The notes: generated by a model not told the origin, from the letters alone. DNA of 64,000 nucleotides from an uncultured Alteromonadaceae bacterium (GCA_947501935.1 CANMXU010000019.1:1-64000), one strand, 5' to 3'. Counted from the first letter of the stretch, positions 1-9,195 are shown. Translations and numbers: made by a program.

Positions 1-100
1 CAAGTGCACAAAAAAGACCAGGAGCAAAAGCTACTGGCCTTTCATTAAAAACTGTCAACGTATATCAGGACGAGACACATAGCTAAATCTAGCAGAAACA

Positions 101-127
101 AAAAAGCACCTTTAACAGGTGCTTTTT
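101..127. terminator. Bidirectional Rho-independent terminator
   Basis: GCACCT (106-111) pairs with AGGTGC (117-122) over a 5-nt loop. An A-run precedes it and a T-run follows, so it could stop transcription from either side. Confidence 0.7.
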
Positions 128-320
128 AGTAAACGTTTAACTAACCTCTGCTCGAGTTAACAAATTACTCTAAAGTGGCTATTTTACTTATTATAGTATT
201 AAATTTTTTTGCAATACGCCCCAAGGATGGGGAAGGTAGAGCGACGTATAAACTAAAGCCGAGACCAGCTATTGACGCGTAAATTTGCCTTGAACTAAGT
301 AAAACTATCGCACTTTAGAT

Positions 321-356
321 ATTCATTTAAATACTCATTTAAGTATTCATTTATAT
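321..356. repeat. 12-bp tandem repeat, three copies
   Basis: Three successive units, ATTCATTTAAAT, ACTCATTTAAGT and ATTCATTTATAT, differ at one to three positions. They lie in the AT-rich spacer just downstream of the HopJ-like gene, which is on the minus strand. No role is evident. Confidence 0.6.
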
Positions 357-433
357 TTCAGTAAATTAAAAATATCTTAACCAGAGTTGCGGTTAACTAG
401 ATTATTCCTGAGCTTTTTCTGAGCTATTTTGAA

Positions 434-775
434 CTATTTCTCAATTAGCGCTTGAGCAGAAAATTCAATACCTTGCCAGCCAGTATTGATAAAATTACGA
501 ATGTTACCATGGTCATTACCATCAGGTGTTGCCAATACATCACGATAATACTGACCAAAAAGTGCTAGAGTTTGCGCTTGATCCAAATCTTGTAACTGCG
601 CAAAAGCAAACAGTTTACAAGAACCTTCATTGGTTCCTGCTTCGTTAACGACATCGCCATTGCTGAACTTAGCAGGGCTATAGTCATAGTTTTGTTCAAT
701 TACAGCCATTACCTGTGAGAATTCGATATTTTCAGGTGTGGTTTTTAATAATGAAAGCAATTCATCACTGCGCAT
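434..775 (-). CDS. HopJ-type small protein
   Basis: This 113-residue soluble protein has no signal peptide or membrane segment. The C-terminal block GNDHGNIRNFINTGW (residues 86-100) and the N-terminal MRSDELLSLL helix match the HopJ family (Pfam HopJ, named after a Pseudomonas syringae type III effector). The family is widespread in free-living marine gammaproteobacteria without type III secretion, so the name should not be read as an effector role; its biochemical function is unknown. It stands alone, with tRNA-Phe and its terminator upstream on the same strand. Family assignment is fairly secure; function is not. Confidence 0.75.
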   Translation of the reverse strand: MRSDELLSLLKTTPENIEFSQVMAVIEQNYDYSPAKFSNGDVVNEAGTNEGSCKLFAFAQLQDLDQAQTLALFGQYYRDVLATPDGNDHGNIRNFINTGWQGIEFSAQALIEK

Positions 776-870
776 AACTTGTCCTTATGATTTTATTTCG
801 ATTAGGTAACTATATTTTAAACTAAGGCCTTCTCACCGTGATAAGTACTCATAGTTATTTTTATAGATCG

Positions 871-904
871 TTACAAACAAAAAAGCCCAACACTAGGTTG
901 GGCT
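871..904 (-). terminator. Terminator of tRNA-Phe
   Basis: AGCCCAAC (884-891) pairs with GTTGGGCT (897-904) over a 5-nt loop. Read on the minus strand, the stem is followed by TTTTTTGTTT, directly after the tRNA-Phe 3' end. Confidence 0.85.
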
Positions 905-914
905 TTCTATAATA

Positions 915-990
915 TGGTGCCTTGACCCGGAATCGAACCAGGGACACGAGGATTTTCAATCCTCTGCTCTACCGACTGAGCTATCAAGGC
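915..990 (-). tRNA. tRNA-Phe (GAA)
   Basis: Read on the minus strand this is a 76-nt cloverleaf. The acceptor stem is GCCTTGA/TCAAGGC, followed by encoded ACCA. The D-arm is AGCTCAGTCGGTAGAGC, the T-arm contains GGTTCGATTCC, and the anticodon loop TGAAAAT carries GAA. A stable-RNA type promoter lies about 45 bp upstream and a terminator directly downstream, so it is a single-tRNA transcription unit. Confidence 0.97.
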
Positions 991-1035
991 ATTTGGTCTA
1001 CCAACTTGTTAGAGCTGATTTATCAAAGAGCGCGT

Positions 1036-1064
1036 ATAATATAGTTAATACGACGACCTCGCAA
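1036..1064 (-). promoter_or_regulatory. tRNA-Phe promoter with GC-rich discriminator
   Basis: On the minus strand, -35 TTGCGA (1059-1064) and -10 TATTAT (1036-1041) are separated by exactly 17 bp. The -10 is followed by ACGCGCTC, a GC-rich discriminator of the kind found at stringently controlled stable-RNA promoters. The elements are read directly; ppGpp control is inferred. Confidence 0.7.
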
Positions 1065-1340
1065 CAATTTTTTAGCTTTATTTCGTTTATACGAACGCAA
1101 GAGCATTTATCCTTGATAAAACAACGCTTGTTAAAAGTCTACTGGCTATTTTACTGGCATAAATTGAAATAAATAATATTGATTAGCTCTTAGTTATAAC
1201 AAGGGCAATTGCTTTTAGCATTTTTTATCGCTGGCTATCTTTTTAGAGAAAAATGTTTACAAAAAACTGATTTAATTTCTGATTATCAACGGTATGATGA
1301 AGCCATCTTAATTTAGCGCATATTTTATAATCCAAACTTT

Positions 1341-1919
1341 ATGATACAAAACACTCACCAAAACTTCGGCCTAGTCACTCGTATTATTCATTGGGTATCT
1401 GCTATTACCATTATCGGGCTGTTTGGCTTAGGTTATTGGATGGTTGATTTAGACTATTACAGCCAGTGGTATCAAACTGCCCCTCATTGGCATGAAAGTA
1501 TTGGGGTTTTATTGTGTTTAGTAACCTTGTTTCGTTTATTTTGGCGAGCAGTGCAAATTCAGCCACAAGCATTAACTTCGCATTCAAAGCAAGATCAATT
1601 CAAAGCCAAAACCGTTCATGTTCTACTTTATATTTTACTCTTCGTTATTTTTAGCTGTGGTTACTTAATACCCACCGCTGACGGCAGAGCGATTGAGGTA
1701 TTTACTTGGTTTAGCCTTCCCGCTTTTGGCGAGTTATTTAATAATCAAGAAGATATCGCCGGCAGTATTCATGAATATGGTGCTTATATTTTAATCGGTT
1801 TAGCATTAATACATGCCCTTGCCGCAATAAAGCATCATTTTATCGATAAAGATGCGACTTTAAAAAGAATGTTATATACAGTCGACAACAACTCAAATGA
1901 GAATAACAATCAGTCTTAA
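1341..1919 (+). CDS. Cytochrome b561
   Basis: A 192-residue integral membrane di-heme b-type cytochrome of the bacterial b561 (CybB/YceJ) family, expected to pass electrons between quinol and another carrier in the inner membrane. Hydrophobic segments lie near residues 14-36, 52-70, 92-112 and 143-162. Histidines H17, H51, H144 and H158 sit where the CybB heme ligands are expected. It is followed 24 bp later by a YceI-type gene, the same pairing as the classical yceJ-yceI unit, which points to co-transcription. The in vivo electron partner cannot be told from sequence. Confidence 0.9.
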   Translation: MIQNTHQNFGLVTRIIHWVSAITIIGLFGLGYWMVDLDYYSQWYQTAPHWHESIGVLLCLVTLFRLFWRAVQIQPQALTSHSKQDQFKAKTVHVLLYILLFVIFSCGYLIPTADGRAIEVFTWFSLPAFGELFNNQEDIAGSIHEYGAYILIGLALIHALAAIKHHFIDKDATLKRMLYTVDNNSNENNNQS

Positions 1920-1943
1920 CTAATTTTAAACAAGGAGTGCAAC

Positions 1944-2498
1944 ATGAAAAAAATAGTACTTGCCACCACTTTAATCGCTAGCAGTTTCTTCAGCCAGGCT
2001 GCTGATTATGTTATTGATACTAAAGGGGCTCATGCTTCAATTAACTTTAAAGTAAGTCACATGGGCTTTAGTTATGTTAGTGGCCGTTTTAATAACTTTG
2101 ACGGTACCTTTTCATACGACGCCGCTAACGTAGCAGCGTCAAAAATTACGGTAAATATTGATGCTACGAGTGTTGACAGTAACCACGCTAAGCGTGATAA
2201 GCATATTCGCGATGATGATTTTTTAGATACGGATAAATTTGGCACAGCAAAATTTGTTAGCACTAAAGTAACTGACAAAGGTGACGGAAAGCTAGCAATT
2301 GAAGGCAACCTCACCATGCACGGCGTAACTAAGCCAATGCAAATTGACGCTGTTAAAATTGGTGAAGGTAAAGACCCTTGGGGTGGCTATCGTGTTGGGT
2401 TTTCTGGCAGTGCCGTGATCAGTATGGCTGATTTTGGTTTGAAGAAAGACTTTGGCGATGTAACTTTTGATTTAATTATTGAAGGTAAACGTTTGTAA
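1944..2498 (+). CDS. YceI family periplasmic lipid-binding protein
   Basis: A 184-residue YceI-domain protein, a lipocalin-like beta-barrel known in the family to bind polyisoprenoid chains in the periplasm. A signal peptide of about 19 residues (MKKIVLATTLIASSFFSQA) precedes ADYVID. Family motifs are FKVSHMGFSYVSGRF early, DDFLDT in the middle, and GNLTMHGVTKP in the second half. AAGGAG sits well placed before the start. It directly follows the cytochrome b561 gene and probably shares its transcript. A link to quinone or isoprenoid handling is inference from the pairing. Confidence 0.92.
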   Translation: MKKIVLATTLIASSFFSQAADYVIDTKGAHASINFKVSHMGFSYVSGRFNNFDGTFSYDAANVAASKITVNIDATSVDSNHAKRDKHIRDDDFLDTDKFGTAKFVSTKVTDKGDGKLAIEGNLTMHGVTKPMQIDAVKIGEGKDPWGGYRVGFSGSAVISMADFGLKKDFGDVTFDLIIEGKRL

Positions 2499-2516
2499 CT
2501 TTTCTTAGCAGTAATT

Positions 2517-2548
2517 AAGTTAAGGTCTAATTTTTTAGACCTTAACTT
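2517..2548. terminator. Convergent hairpin between yceI and the DUF1289 gene
   Basis: A perfect 14-bp stem, AAGTTAAGGTCTAA (2517-2530) with its complement at 2535-2548, encloses a TTTT loop. No long T-run follows on either strand, but the position between two converging genes suggests a shared terminator. Confidence 0.6.
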
Positions 2549-2587
2549 ATCTATGCCTTAATTCACCAAGTGGGCAATGTAAAAAAT

Positions 2588-2893
2588 CTATAACTCAAAG
2601 TCACCAAAATCAAGATCGGTAGAGTTATCAATAGTCGTTTTAACTGGTGGGTCAAGTAATGAGGGTTGCTCAATCACCACTTCTTCTTCGATCGCTTTAG
2701 GCTTAGCCACTTGGCCTTTACGCTTCTTTCTTGCCAAACAACGTTTAATCACCTTTTGCTTATTATCAGAGTCAAAGTCTATCCAATTTAGACGTTCATC
2801 TCTTGTTCTAAAGCAGCCCATGCAATAACCTTTGTCATCTGACTGACAAATACCAACACATGGACTAGGAACATCGAAAAACTCTAATTGCAT
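2588..2893 (-). CDS. DUF1289 domain protein
   Basis: A 101-residue cytoplasmic protein with the DUF1289 signature near its N-terminus: SPCVGICQSDDKGYCMGC followed by FRTRDERLNW. The cysteine spacing suggests a small metal- or Fe-S-binding knuckle, but no function is established for the family. The remainder is a basic stretch (LARKKRKGQ) and an acidic tail. It lies 63 bp downstream of the SulP gene on the same strand and may be read from the same message, since no strong terminator separates them. Confidence 0.85.
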   Translation of the reverse strand: MQLEFFDVPSPCVGICQSDDKGYCMGCFRTRDERLNWIDFDSDNKQKVIKRCLARKKRKGQVAKPKAIEEEVVIEQPSLLDPPVKTTIDNSTDLDFGDFEL

Positions 2894-2956
2894 AAATAAT
2901 CTAACTTAAAGGTGCCTAAATAAAGTATATACCTAATCGACACCTTATTTAAGTTC

Positions 2957-4486
2957 TTAGGCTAACTTGTCAGTGGCAATATGATAATCAGGGTCTTCAA
3001 TCACATTCACTTCAACTAAGTTACCGGCTTTTTTCAATAAAATTCGACACTCTTTGCTTAAGTGTTTTAAGTGAATTGTTTTACCACGAGATAAATAGCG
3101 TTCAGCTAAAGTATCGATGGCTTCAATCGCAGAATGGTCAGCAACGCGTGAATGTCTAAATTCAACCACAACATCATCACTATCGTTATCCATGTCGAAT
3201 TGCTCTAAAAAGCTTGATACTGAGCCAAAAAATAACGGTCCGCTCACTTCATAAATAGTAGAGCCGTTATCAGCTATAGTACGTTTTACCATAACATGTT
3301 TGGCATGTTCCCAAGCAAATACTAATGCAGAAACGATGACACCAACAATAACGGCAACCGCTAAATCAGTAGCTACCGTAACGCCCGAAACTAAAATAAT
3401 AACAAAAGCATCAGCTTTAGGTACCTTGCTTAAAATGCGGAAACTAGACCATTCAAACGTACCTATTACCACAATAAACATTACACCAACGAGCGCTGCT
3501 AATGGTATTTGTTCAATTAAGCCTGAGGCGAATAAAATAAAGGCAAGTAAAGCAAGTGCTGCAGTAATACCTGAAGCTCGACCACGGCCACCAGAGTTTA
3601 CGTTGATCATTGACTGACCAATCATCGCACAACCGCCCATACCGCCAAAAAAACCTGTTACTGTATTAGCTGCACCTTGTGCAATACATTCCTTGTTACC
3701 ACGACCACGAGTGCCAGTTAGCTCATCAATTAAGGTCAAGGTTAATAACGATTCAATTAAACCAATTGCCGCTAATACTAAAGCAAACGGTAAGATAATT
3801 TTGAAAGTTTCAAAAGTAAAAGGGACTTCTGGAATAGAGAAAGTCGGTAAACCACCAGCGATAGAGGCAACATCGCCAACGGTTTTAGTATCAATTCCCA
3901 TGAAAATTACTAATAAGCTAACCACGACAATAGCGACTAACGTTGAAGGAACTGATTTAGTTAATTTCGGGAAGAAATGAATAATTGCCATAGTTAAAAT
4001 AATTAAGCTGGCCATAATATATAGCCCGCTACTTTGCATCCAAACCAGTTCACCTGCTTCGTTAGGTACTTTAAACTGACCTAATTGTGCCAAGAAAATA
4101 ACAATGGCTAAACCATTTACAAAACCTAGCATCACCGGGTGCGGTACTAAACGAATAAATTTACCCAGTTTAAACACGCCAGCCAAAATTTGAATTAGCC
4201 CTGTTAGCACCACAGTGGCAAACAAATATTGCACCCCATAAATGGCGACTAAACTCACCATAACCACGGCCATAGCACCAGTAGCACCAGAAATCATTCC
4301 CGGACGACCGCCAAAAATAGAGGTAATTAAACCAACCATAAAGGCAGCATACAAACCAACTAATGGGTCAACTCCTGCTACAAATGCAAATGCTACCGCT
4401 TCAGGGACTAACGCTAAAGCAACCGTTAGGCCTGATAGTACATCATTTTTCATGTTTGCCACTTTACTGGCATGTAATTCAAACAT
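2957..4486 (-). CDS. SulP family inorganic anion transporter with STAS domain
   Basis: A 509-residue SLC26/SulP secondary transporter. Members move sulfate, bicarbonate or dicarboxylates, often with Na+ or H+. The first 390 or so residues are a chain of hydrophobic segments with family blocks [23 protein letters not shown] (abbreviated: [11 protein letters not shown]) and the conserved [15 protein letters not shown]. The last 100 residues form a cytoplasmic STAS domain ([18 protein letters not shown]). The substrate is not decided by sequence; bicarbonate uptake (BicA-like) and sulfate uptake are both possible. No sulfur-assimilation or carbonic anhydrase gene is adjacent. Confidence 0.9.
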   Translation of the reverse strand: MFELHASKVANMKNDVLSGLTVALALVPEAVAFAFVAGVDPLVGLYAAFMVGLITSIFGGRPGMISGATGAMAVVMVSLVAIYGVQYLFATVVLTGLIQILAGVFKLGKFIRLVPHPVMLGFVNGLAIVIFLAQLGQFKVPNEAGELVWMQSSGLYIMASLIILTMAIIHFFPKLTKSVPSTLVAIVVVSLLVIFMGIDTKTVGDVASIAGGLPTFSIPEVPFTFETFKIILPFALVLAAIGLIESLLTLTLIDELTGTRGRGNKECIAQGAANTVTGFFGGMGGCAMIGQSMINVNSGGRGRASGITAALALLAFILFASGLIEQIPLAALVGVMFIVVIGTFEWSSFRILSKVPKADAFVIILVSGVTVATDLAVAVIVGVIVSALVFAWEHAKHVMVKRTIADNGSTIYEVSGPLFFGSVSSFLEQFDMDNDSDDVVVEFRHSRVADHSAIEAIDTLAERYLSRGKTIHLKHLSKECRILLKKAGNLVEVNVIEDPDYHIATDKLA

Positions 4487-4766
4487 TATGTTCTCACATT
4501 ATTATATCGCACATAGTTCAACGGGTTATGCGAAATGAACGCATAACCAAGTGTAGACAAAATGTACCAAAAGAATTTTTATTGAGGTTTTAAGGCGCGA
4601 GATACTATAGATTTAACCAGTAAATGTCAATAACTGATGATTATTCGCACAGCCACAAAAACACCTTAATTGATTGATTTTTATTAATTTATGGCTTTAT
4701 CTGCATAATAATTTAGTGACTTATAATAATATTTGTATTTATTGATGCAAAAAAGTTAACCAATAA

Positions 4767-5435
4767 TTAAGCTTTGGCCGATTCGCGATCCAATAAAAAT
4801 GCTTTAATTTCGTCACGCGAACCTAAAATATGTTGCTTCAGTAAAGCCACCGCACTTTCAACGTCTTTAGCCTTACAATAAGCTAATAAACCATTGTGCT
4901 CTGATTCAGCTTTAGAAATGCCACCGGCCCAAATCATATGCATGCGAATATAACGGTCAGCATTTTTATTCAATATATTAACTAAATCTTGGGTTTGTGG
5001 GCGAACGGCGCCAGAATATAAACAATTATGGTAGCTCGAATTTAATTCGCTCCAAGTATTAGCTGCATTCTCTTTACCTAAAGCATTATCTAACCGTGCT
5101 AATAAAGCCGTAGCTTCTTCAAGTTTTTCAGTGGTTAAATTTGGAATTGAAGCCGCTAATAAATCAGCTTCTAACATAGCGCGTAATTCAAACAGTTCAT
5201 CAACCCGCGTAGCATTTAACTTGGTTGCTGTTGCGCCTTTATGAGGTTCAAAGGTAACTAACCCTTCAGCTTCAAGTTGTAATAAGGCTTCGCGTACTGG
5301 AATTCGACTTACATTAAGCTCTTCAGCAAGCGCAGCTTGGCGTAAGGGTTGCCCAGCTTGAATGGCACCACTTAAAATTTTCTCTCTAATGGTTTCAACC
5401 ACTAGTTGCGTTCTGGTTTTATATACTATGCTCAT
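4767..5435 (-). CDS. GntR family regulator, FCD subfamily
   Basis: A 222-residue transcription factor with an N-terminal winged helix (KTRTQLVVETIREKILSG, then the recognition region AALAEELNVSRIPVREALLQL) and a C-terminal all-helical FCD ligand domain (FELRAMLEADLL, then histidines in SSYHNCLY and EHNGLL that usually bind metal). FCD members usually sense small carboxylates or sugar acids. I chose the ATG at 5433-5435 because AGGAAG lies 6 nt upstream; an in-frame ATG at 5462 has no ribosome site. It lies downstream of nirBD beyond a terminator. The target is unknown; SulP transporter control is only a guess. Confidence 0.88.
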   Translation of the reverse strand: MSIVYKTRTQLVVETIREKILSGAIQAGQPLRQAALAEELNVSRIPVREALLQLEAEGLVTFEPHKGATATKLNATRVDELFELRAMLEADLLAASIPNLTTEKLEEATALLARLDNALGKENAANTWSELNSSYHNCLYSGAVRPQTQDLVNILNKNADRYIRMHMIWAGGISKAESEHNGLLAYCKAKDVESAVALLKQHILGSRDEIKAFLLDRESAKA

Positions 5436-5654
5436 TCGTGGCTTCCTAATAACATTACCCATTATTATAAAGACTCATGACAATATGCAAAGGTTTAAAG
5501 GTAAAATGAAGAGATATTAACAAAGTGATTTAACGAAGAGCGTTGTCTGTATTTTTAATAAAGTTCGATAAACAAGGTCTTCAATATCAAGGACGACTAA
5601 ATTTCACCCGTAGGTTTCGACAATATCAAAGCTAAAACTGGCACTTAACAAGGT

Positions 5655-5695
5655 ATTAAAAACACCGACATAATGTGATTAATTAAGCCGGTGTT
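5655..5695 (-). terminator. Terminator of nirBD
   Basis: CGGTGTT (5689-5695) and AACACCG (5661-5667) form a stem on the minus strand. The T-rich stretch TTTTTAAT follows. It lies just past the nirD stop codon. Confidence 0.65.
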
Positions 5696-5716
5696 ATAAA
5701 TACTCTTAAACGAGGC

Positions 5717-6058
5717 TTATGCTGCTAGCTGAATTTTATCGCCAGCAATGCGTACTGGATAAGTTTTTAAACTAATACTTTCATCTTCAATACATTGCCC
5801 TGTTGCTAAATCAAACCGCTGTTTGTATAACGGTGAAGCCACAACCACTTGATCAGATATGCTGCCAACAATACCACGCGAAATAATATTGGCATCGCTA
5901 AACGGACAAAAGTTATTTACCGCATAAAATTGGTCGTCAATATCTTGCCCGATTGTTTTCACACGAAAAATAGCTACCTGTTCACCGTCAACAAGCGCAC
6001 AACGGCCCATGTTTGGTAAAATTTCATCAATGCTACAAATGTCAGCCCAGTTACTCAT
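5717..6058 (-). CDS. nirD: Nitrite reductase (NADH) small subunit
   Basis: A 113-residue subunit of the cytoplasmic NADH-dependent assimilatory nitrite reductase, partner of NirB in reducing nitrite to ammonium. It has the Rieske-like beta fold but lacks the Cys-His pairs that would ligate a 2Fe-2S cluster: the region reads NNFCPFSDANIISRG and later VASPLYKQRFDLATGQC. This is normal for NirD. AGGAAA stands ahead of the ATG. It lies 71 bp downstream of nirB and is followed by a terminator, so the two form one operon. Confidence 0.95.
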   Translation of the reverse strand: MSNWADICSIDEILPNMGRCALVDGEQVAIFRVKTIGQDIDDQFYAVNNFCPFSDANIISRGIVGSISDQVVVASPLYKQRFDLATGQCIEDESISLKTYPVRIAGDKIQLAA

Positions 6059-6129
6059 AATTTTTCCTATTCAATTTTTTCAATAAAGTCTTGTTCATTA
6101 AAAGTGTAAAAGTTGCGGTGAAGCGAGCT

Positions 6130-8658
6130 TTAGCTCACTTCAACAAATTCAATGCTTTTACTTACTGGACGAATTTGCTCACGTTCACGTTCAAACTTAA
6201 CGTTATCATCAACAGCATCACTGTTAACAAAATGCTCAAAACGCTTCACTTTTTCGCTATCTTCAATGGTGGTTTTCCATTCACACTGATAGGTGTCAAC
6301 CACGTGTTCCATCTCAGCTTCAAGTTCAGCACAGACACCTAATTTATCATCGATGATCACAGACTTAAGGTAATCTAAACCGCCTTCCATGTTATCCATC
6401 CAAACTGAAGTACGTTGTAAACGGTCACCAGTACGAACATAAAACATGAAGAAACGGTCAATGTATTTCAGCAAGGTTTCGTCATCTAAATCTGAAGCAA
6501 ATAAGTCAGCATGACGAGGTTTCATGCCGCCGTTACCACAAACATACATGTTCCAGCCATTTTCAGTGGCGATAACGCCTACATCTTTACTTTGCGCTTC
6601 AGCACACTCACGCGTACAGCCAGAAACCGCCATTTTTAATTTATGTGGAGAACGTAAACCTTTATAACGATTTTCTAGAATTAATGACATGCCCATTGAG
6701 TCTTGCACGCCGTAACGACACCAAGTAGAGCCAACACACGATTTAACCGTACGTAATGACTTACCGTAGGCATGACCTGTTTCAAAACCAGCATCAATTA
6801 AGGTTTTCCAAATAGCAGGTAACTGCTCTGAGCGGGCACCAAATAAATCGATACGTTGACCACCAGTGATCTTGGTATAAAGGTCATATTCTTTCGCCAC
6901 TTCACCAAGCACAATCAGTTTTTCAGGAGTAATTTCACCGCCAGCAACACGAGGTACTACCGAGTAAGTACCATCTTTTTGCATGTTACCCATGAAATAA
7001 TCATTGGTATCTTGCAGCGATTGTAAATTGTCTTTTAAGATGTAGTCATTCCAACATGAGGCTAATAATGAGCCCGCGGTTGGTTTACAAATTTCACAAC
7101 CTAAACCTTTACCGTGTTTTTCTAATAGCTCATCAAAGGTTCTGATATTTTCAACACGAATGATGTTGTATAGATCTTGACGGGTATAGGCAAAATGCTC
7201 ACAAAGGTCGGTATTAACCTCAACACCCAATTTTTCTAATTCTGAATTTAATACTTGTGTAACAAGTGCTGAACAACCACCACAACCCGTTGCTGCTTTA
7301 GTTGACTCTTTAATGTCACCCATATTGGTTGCGCCACATGCTACTGCATCAACAATATCGCCTTTAGTGACATTTAAACACGAACAAAGTTGTGCAGTAT
7401 CTGGCAATGCATCAACACCTAACCCCGTTGCTGCACCATCAGTTTGCGGCAAAATCATGCCTTCTGGTTCAGCTGGTAATTCCATTTTATTGAGCATGTA
7501 CTGTAATAAAGTACCGTATTCGCTGGCATCACCAATTAACACAGCACCTAATAAATATTTGTCGTCGCCACTTACTACTATTTTTTTATAAACTTCGTCA
7601 CGGTCATTTACATAAGTGTAGCTACGTGAATCTGGAGTATTACCGTGTGCATCGCCAATAGAAGCAACGTCTACGCCCATCAGTTTTAACTTAGTGCTCA
7701 TATCAGCACCAGCAAATTCGCTGCTACCAGTCGCTGTTAGATGATCACAAGCGGCTTGTGCCATGGCATTACCTGGGGCAATTAAACCAAATATCTTATT
7801 GTCCCAAAGGGCAACTTCACCAATAGCATAAATATCGTCATCAGAGGTTTGGCAACTATTGTTAATCACAATACCGCCACGCTCACCCATGGCAAGATCT
7901 GAACTTTTTGCTAATTCATCTCTTGGACGAATACCCGCTGAAAATACAATAATGTCAATTTCAAGCTCTTCGCCATCAGCAAAACTCATTTTATGAACGG
8001 CACTTTCACCGTCAGTTATGCTTTTAGTATTTTTTTGGGTATGAACTGCTACACCTAAGTCTTCAATTTTATGACGTAGCATTTTTCCGCCGCCATCATC
8101 TACTTGTACCGCCATTAAGCGTGGTGCAAATTCAACAACGTGGGTTTGTAGGTCTAAATCTTTTAAGGCTTTAGCTGCTTCTAAACCTAATAAACCACCA
8201 CCAATAACCGCACCTGTTTTACCTTTTTCGGCGGCGGCAGTGATTGCTTCTAAATCTTCGATGGTGCGATAAACAAAAACATTCTCGCGGTCATGTCCTG
8301 GCACTGGCGGCACAAATGGGTAAGAGCCAGTAGCAAGAATAATTTTATCGTACGCAACAGTAACGCCTTTTTCAGAAGTAACTGTTCTTTTATTACGGTC
8401 AATAGCAACTACTTTGTCGTGAGTATGCAAAACAAAGCCGTTGTCTTGATAAAAACCTGGCTTAACCATATTTATATCGGCAGCATCTCTGGTTTCAAAC
8501 CAAGCAGTTAAGTGCACTCGATCGTATGCTGGACGCGGCTCTTCACCAAATACAACTACGTTATAGTCAGCAGCCTTGCCACTTTCTACTAAAGATTCTA
8601 AAAACTTATGACCTACTGGACCGTTTCCGATAACGACGATATTACTAACTGTGCTCAT
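6130..8658 (-). CDS. nirB: Nitrite reductase (NADH) large subunit
   Basis: The 842-residue catalytic subunit, carrying electrons from NADH via FAD and Fe-S to siroheme, where nitrite becomes ammonium. Visible parts in order: N-terminal FAD/NAD oxidoreductase (VVIGNGPVGHK; second dinucleotide fold GAVIGGGLLGLEAAKAL), a BFD-like 2Fe-2S segment (CSCLNV, then ATGCGGCSALV), and the siroheme/4Fe-4S domain with CVGSTWC and GCTRECAEAQSKDVG. The start at 8656-8658 follows AGGAAA and lies downstream of the sigma-54 promoter. A longer reading frame from a TTG at 8784 would begin upstream of that promoter, so I rejected it. Confidence 0.97.
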   Translation of the reverse strand: MSTVSNIVVIGNGPVGHKFLESLVESGKAADYNVVVFGEEPRPAYDRVHLTAWFETRDAADINMVKPGFYQDNGFVLHTHDKVVAIDRNKRTVTSEKGVTVAYDKIILATGSYPFVPPVPGHDRENVFVYRTIEDLEAITAAAEKGKTGAVIGGGLLGLEAAKALKDLDLQTHVVEFAPRLMAVQVDDGGGKMLRHKIEDLGVAVHTQKNTKSITDGESAVHKMSFADGEELEIDIIVFSAGIRPRDELAKSSDLAMGERGGIVINNSCQTSDDDIYAIGEVALWDNKIFGLIAPGNAMAQAACDHLTATGSSEFAGADMSTKLKLMGVDVASIGDAHGNTPDSRSYTYVNDRDEVYKKIVVSGDDKYLLGAVLIGDASEYGTLLQYMLNKMELPAEPEGMILPQTDGAATGLGVDALPDTAQLCSCLNVTKGDIVDAVACGATNMGDIKESTKAATGCGGCSALVTQVLNSELEKLGVEVNTDLCEHFAYTRQDLYNIIRVENIRTFDELLEKHGKGLGCEICKPTAGSLLASCWNDYILKDNLQSLQDTNDYFMGNMQKDGTYSVVPRVAGGEITPEKLIVLGEVAKEYDLYTKITGGQRIDLFGARSEQLPAIWKTLIDAGFETGHAYGKSLRTVKSCVGSTWCRYGVQDSMGMSLILENRYKGLRSPHKLKMAVSGCTRECAEAQSKDVGVIATENGWNMYVCGNGGMKPRHADLFASDLDDETLLKYIDRFFMFYVRTGDRLQRTSVWMDNMEGGLDYLKSVIIDDKLGVCAELEAEMEHVVDTYQCEWKTTIEDSEKVKRFEHFVNSDAVDDNVKFEREREQIRPVSKSIEFVEVS

Positions 8659-8701
8659 GCTATTTCCTAATGCTGCTTTAAACAGAGATTGACGAGAAGT
8701 G

Positions 8702-8721
8702 AATTGCAACCCATGTACCAA
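8702..8721 (-). promoter_or_regulatory. Sigma-54 promoter of nirBD
   Basis: The minus strand reads TTGGTACATGGGTTGCAATT. The invariant GG and GC are separated by exactly 10 nt, and most flanking positions agree with the RpoN consensus (TTGGCAC-N5-TTGCW); the CACG part is changed to TACA. Transcription would start near 8694, leaving a leader of about 36 nt before nirB. Confidence 0.75.
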
Positions 8722-8828
8722 CCCAAAATAAAAAAACCAAAGCATTGATATAGCAGAACTTTTTTGAGGAATATGCATAATCAAAATATTACATGTGCAT
8801 TAATGTAGTGCGCATTGTTAGCAGTTGG

Positions 8829-8845
8829 TGCACAGTTTTCGTGCA
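8829..8845. promoter_or_regulatory. NtrC-like binding site upstream of nirB
   Basis: TGCACAGTTTTCGTGCA has the symmetric TGCAC...GTGCA halves with the 17-bp geometry of NtrC sites. It is centred about 143 bp upstream of the inferred nirB transcription start, a usual enhancer distance. Related half-sites (TGTGCA, TGCGCA) lie at about 8794-8814. The site is read directly; NtrC occupancy is inferred. Confidence 0.6.
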
Positions 8846-9034
8846 GAGACCATATAAAAGCTGAGGATAATTTACAGGCTCTTTTGTAGAAGACAAATTT
8901 GATAATTGCGAAAAAAGAGCGACCGGTGTTGAAAGCAGTAAATACTAAAAATAAAATGATGTTTTTTGGTAAAAGACTGAATAAAAAGATAATAAAATGA
9001 GTTTTAACAACTACACATCGATTCAGAAGTTGAT

Positions 9035-9040
9035 TACAAT
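9035..9040 (+). promoter_or_regulatory. Candidate -10 of tRNA-Arg
   Basis: TACAAT lies 18 bp before the tRNA 5' end. TACACA (9012-9017), 17 bp upstream, is a weak -35 match (4 of 6 positions). Confidence 0.45.
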
Positions 9041-9058
9041 AAACTGAACCACATTATT

Positions 9059-9133
9059 GTCCCCTTAGTTTAATGGATAAAACAAGGACCTCCTAAGTCT
9101 TAGATACAGGTTCGATTCCTGTAGGGGACGCCA
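9059..9133 (+). tRNA. tRNA-Arg (CCT)
   Basis: A 75-nt cloverleaf with acceptor stem GTCCCCT/AGGGGAC, then GCCA, the final CCA being encoded. The anticodon stem AGGAC/GTCTT encloses CTCCTAA, giving anticodon CCT, which reads AGG. The T-arm contains GGTTCGATTCC. It is a single gene, divergent from nirBD. Confidence 0.95.
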
Positions 9134-9195
9134 ATGACTTACCTAAAATATGATAAGTCATTACCACAAGTGGTAAATCAGCTTTTAAAGACGAA

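Larger units (their letters stand above)
1..433. other. Gene-free stretch at window start
   Basis: No convincing gene is visible. It holds an imperfect hairpin at 18-37 (CCAGGAGC/GCTACTGG), a clear terminator at 101-127, a short CCCCA/TGGGG hairpin near 220-233, and a three-copy 12-bp tandem repeat at 321-356. The gene served by the first hairpins probably lies left of the window. Confidence 0.6.

Noticed and set aside
434..775. HopJ as a sign of type III secretion
   Set aside because: The HopJ family is common in marine bacteria without the system, and no secretion genes are nearby.
2903..2955. AACTTAAAGGTG/CACCTTATTTAAGTT as a SulP terminator
   Set aside because: The pairing is interrupted and the loop is long; support is too weak.
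3300..4538. Several plus-strand frames opposite the SulP gene
   Set aside because: They are Thr/Ala/Lys-rich antisense translations of a well-conserved transporter gene.
8659..8784. N-terminal extension of NirB starting at a TTG at 8784
   Set aside because: It lies upstream of the sigma-54 promoter and of the AGGAAA ribosome site, and adds 42 residues not seen in NirB.
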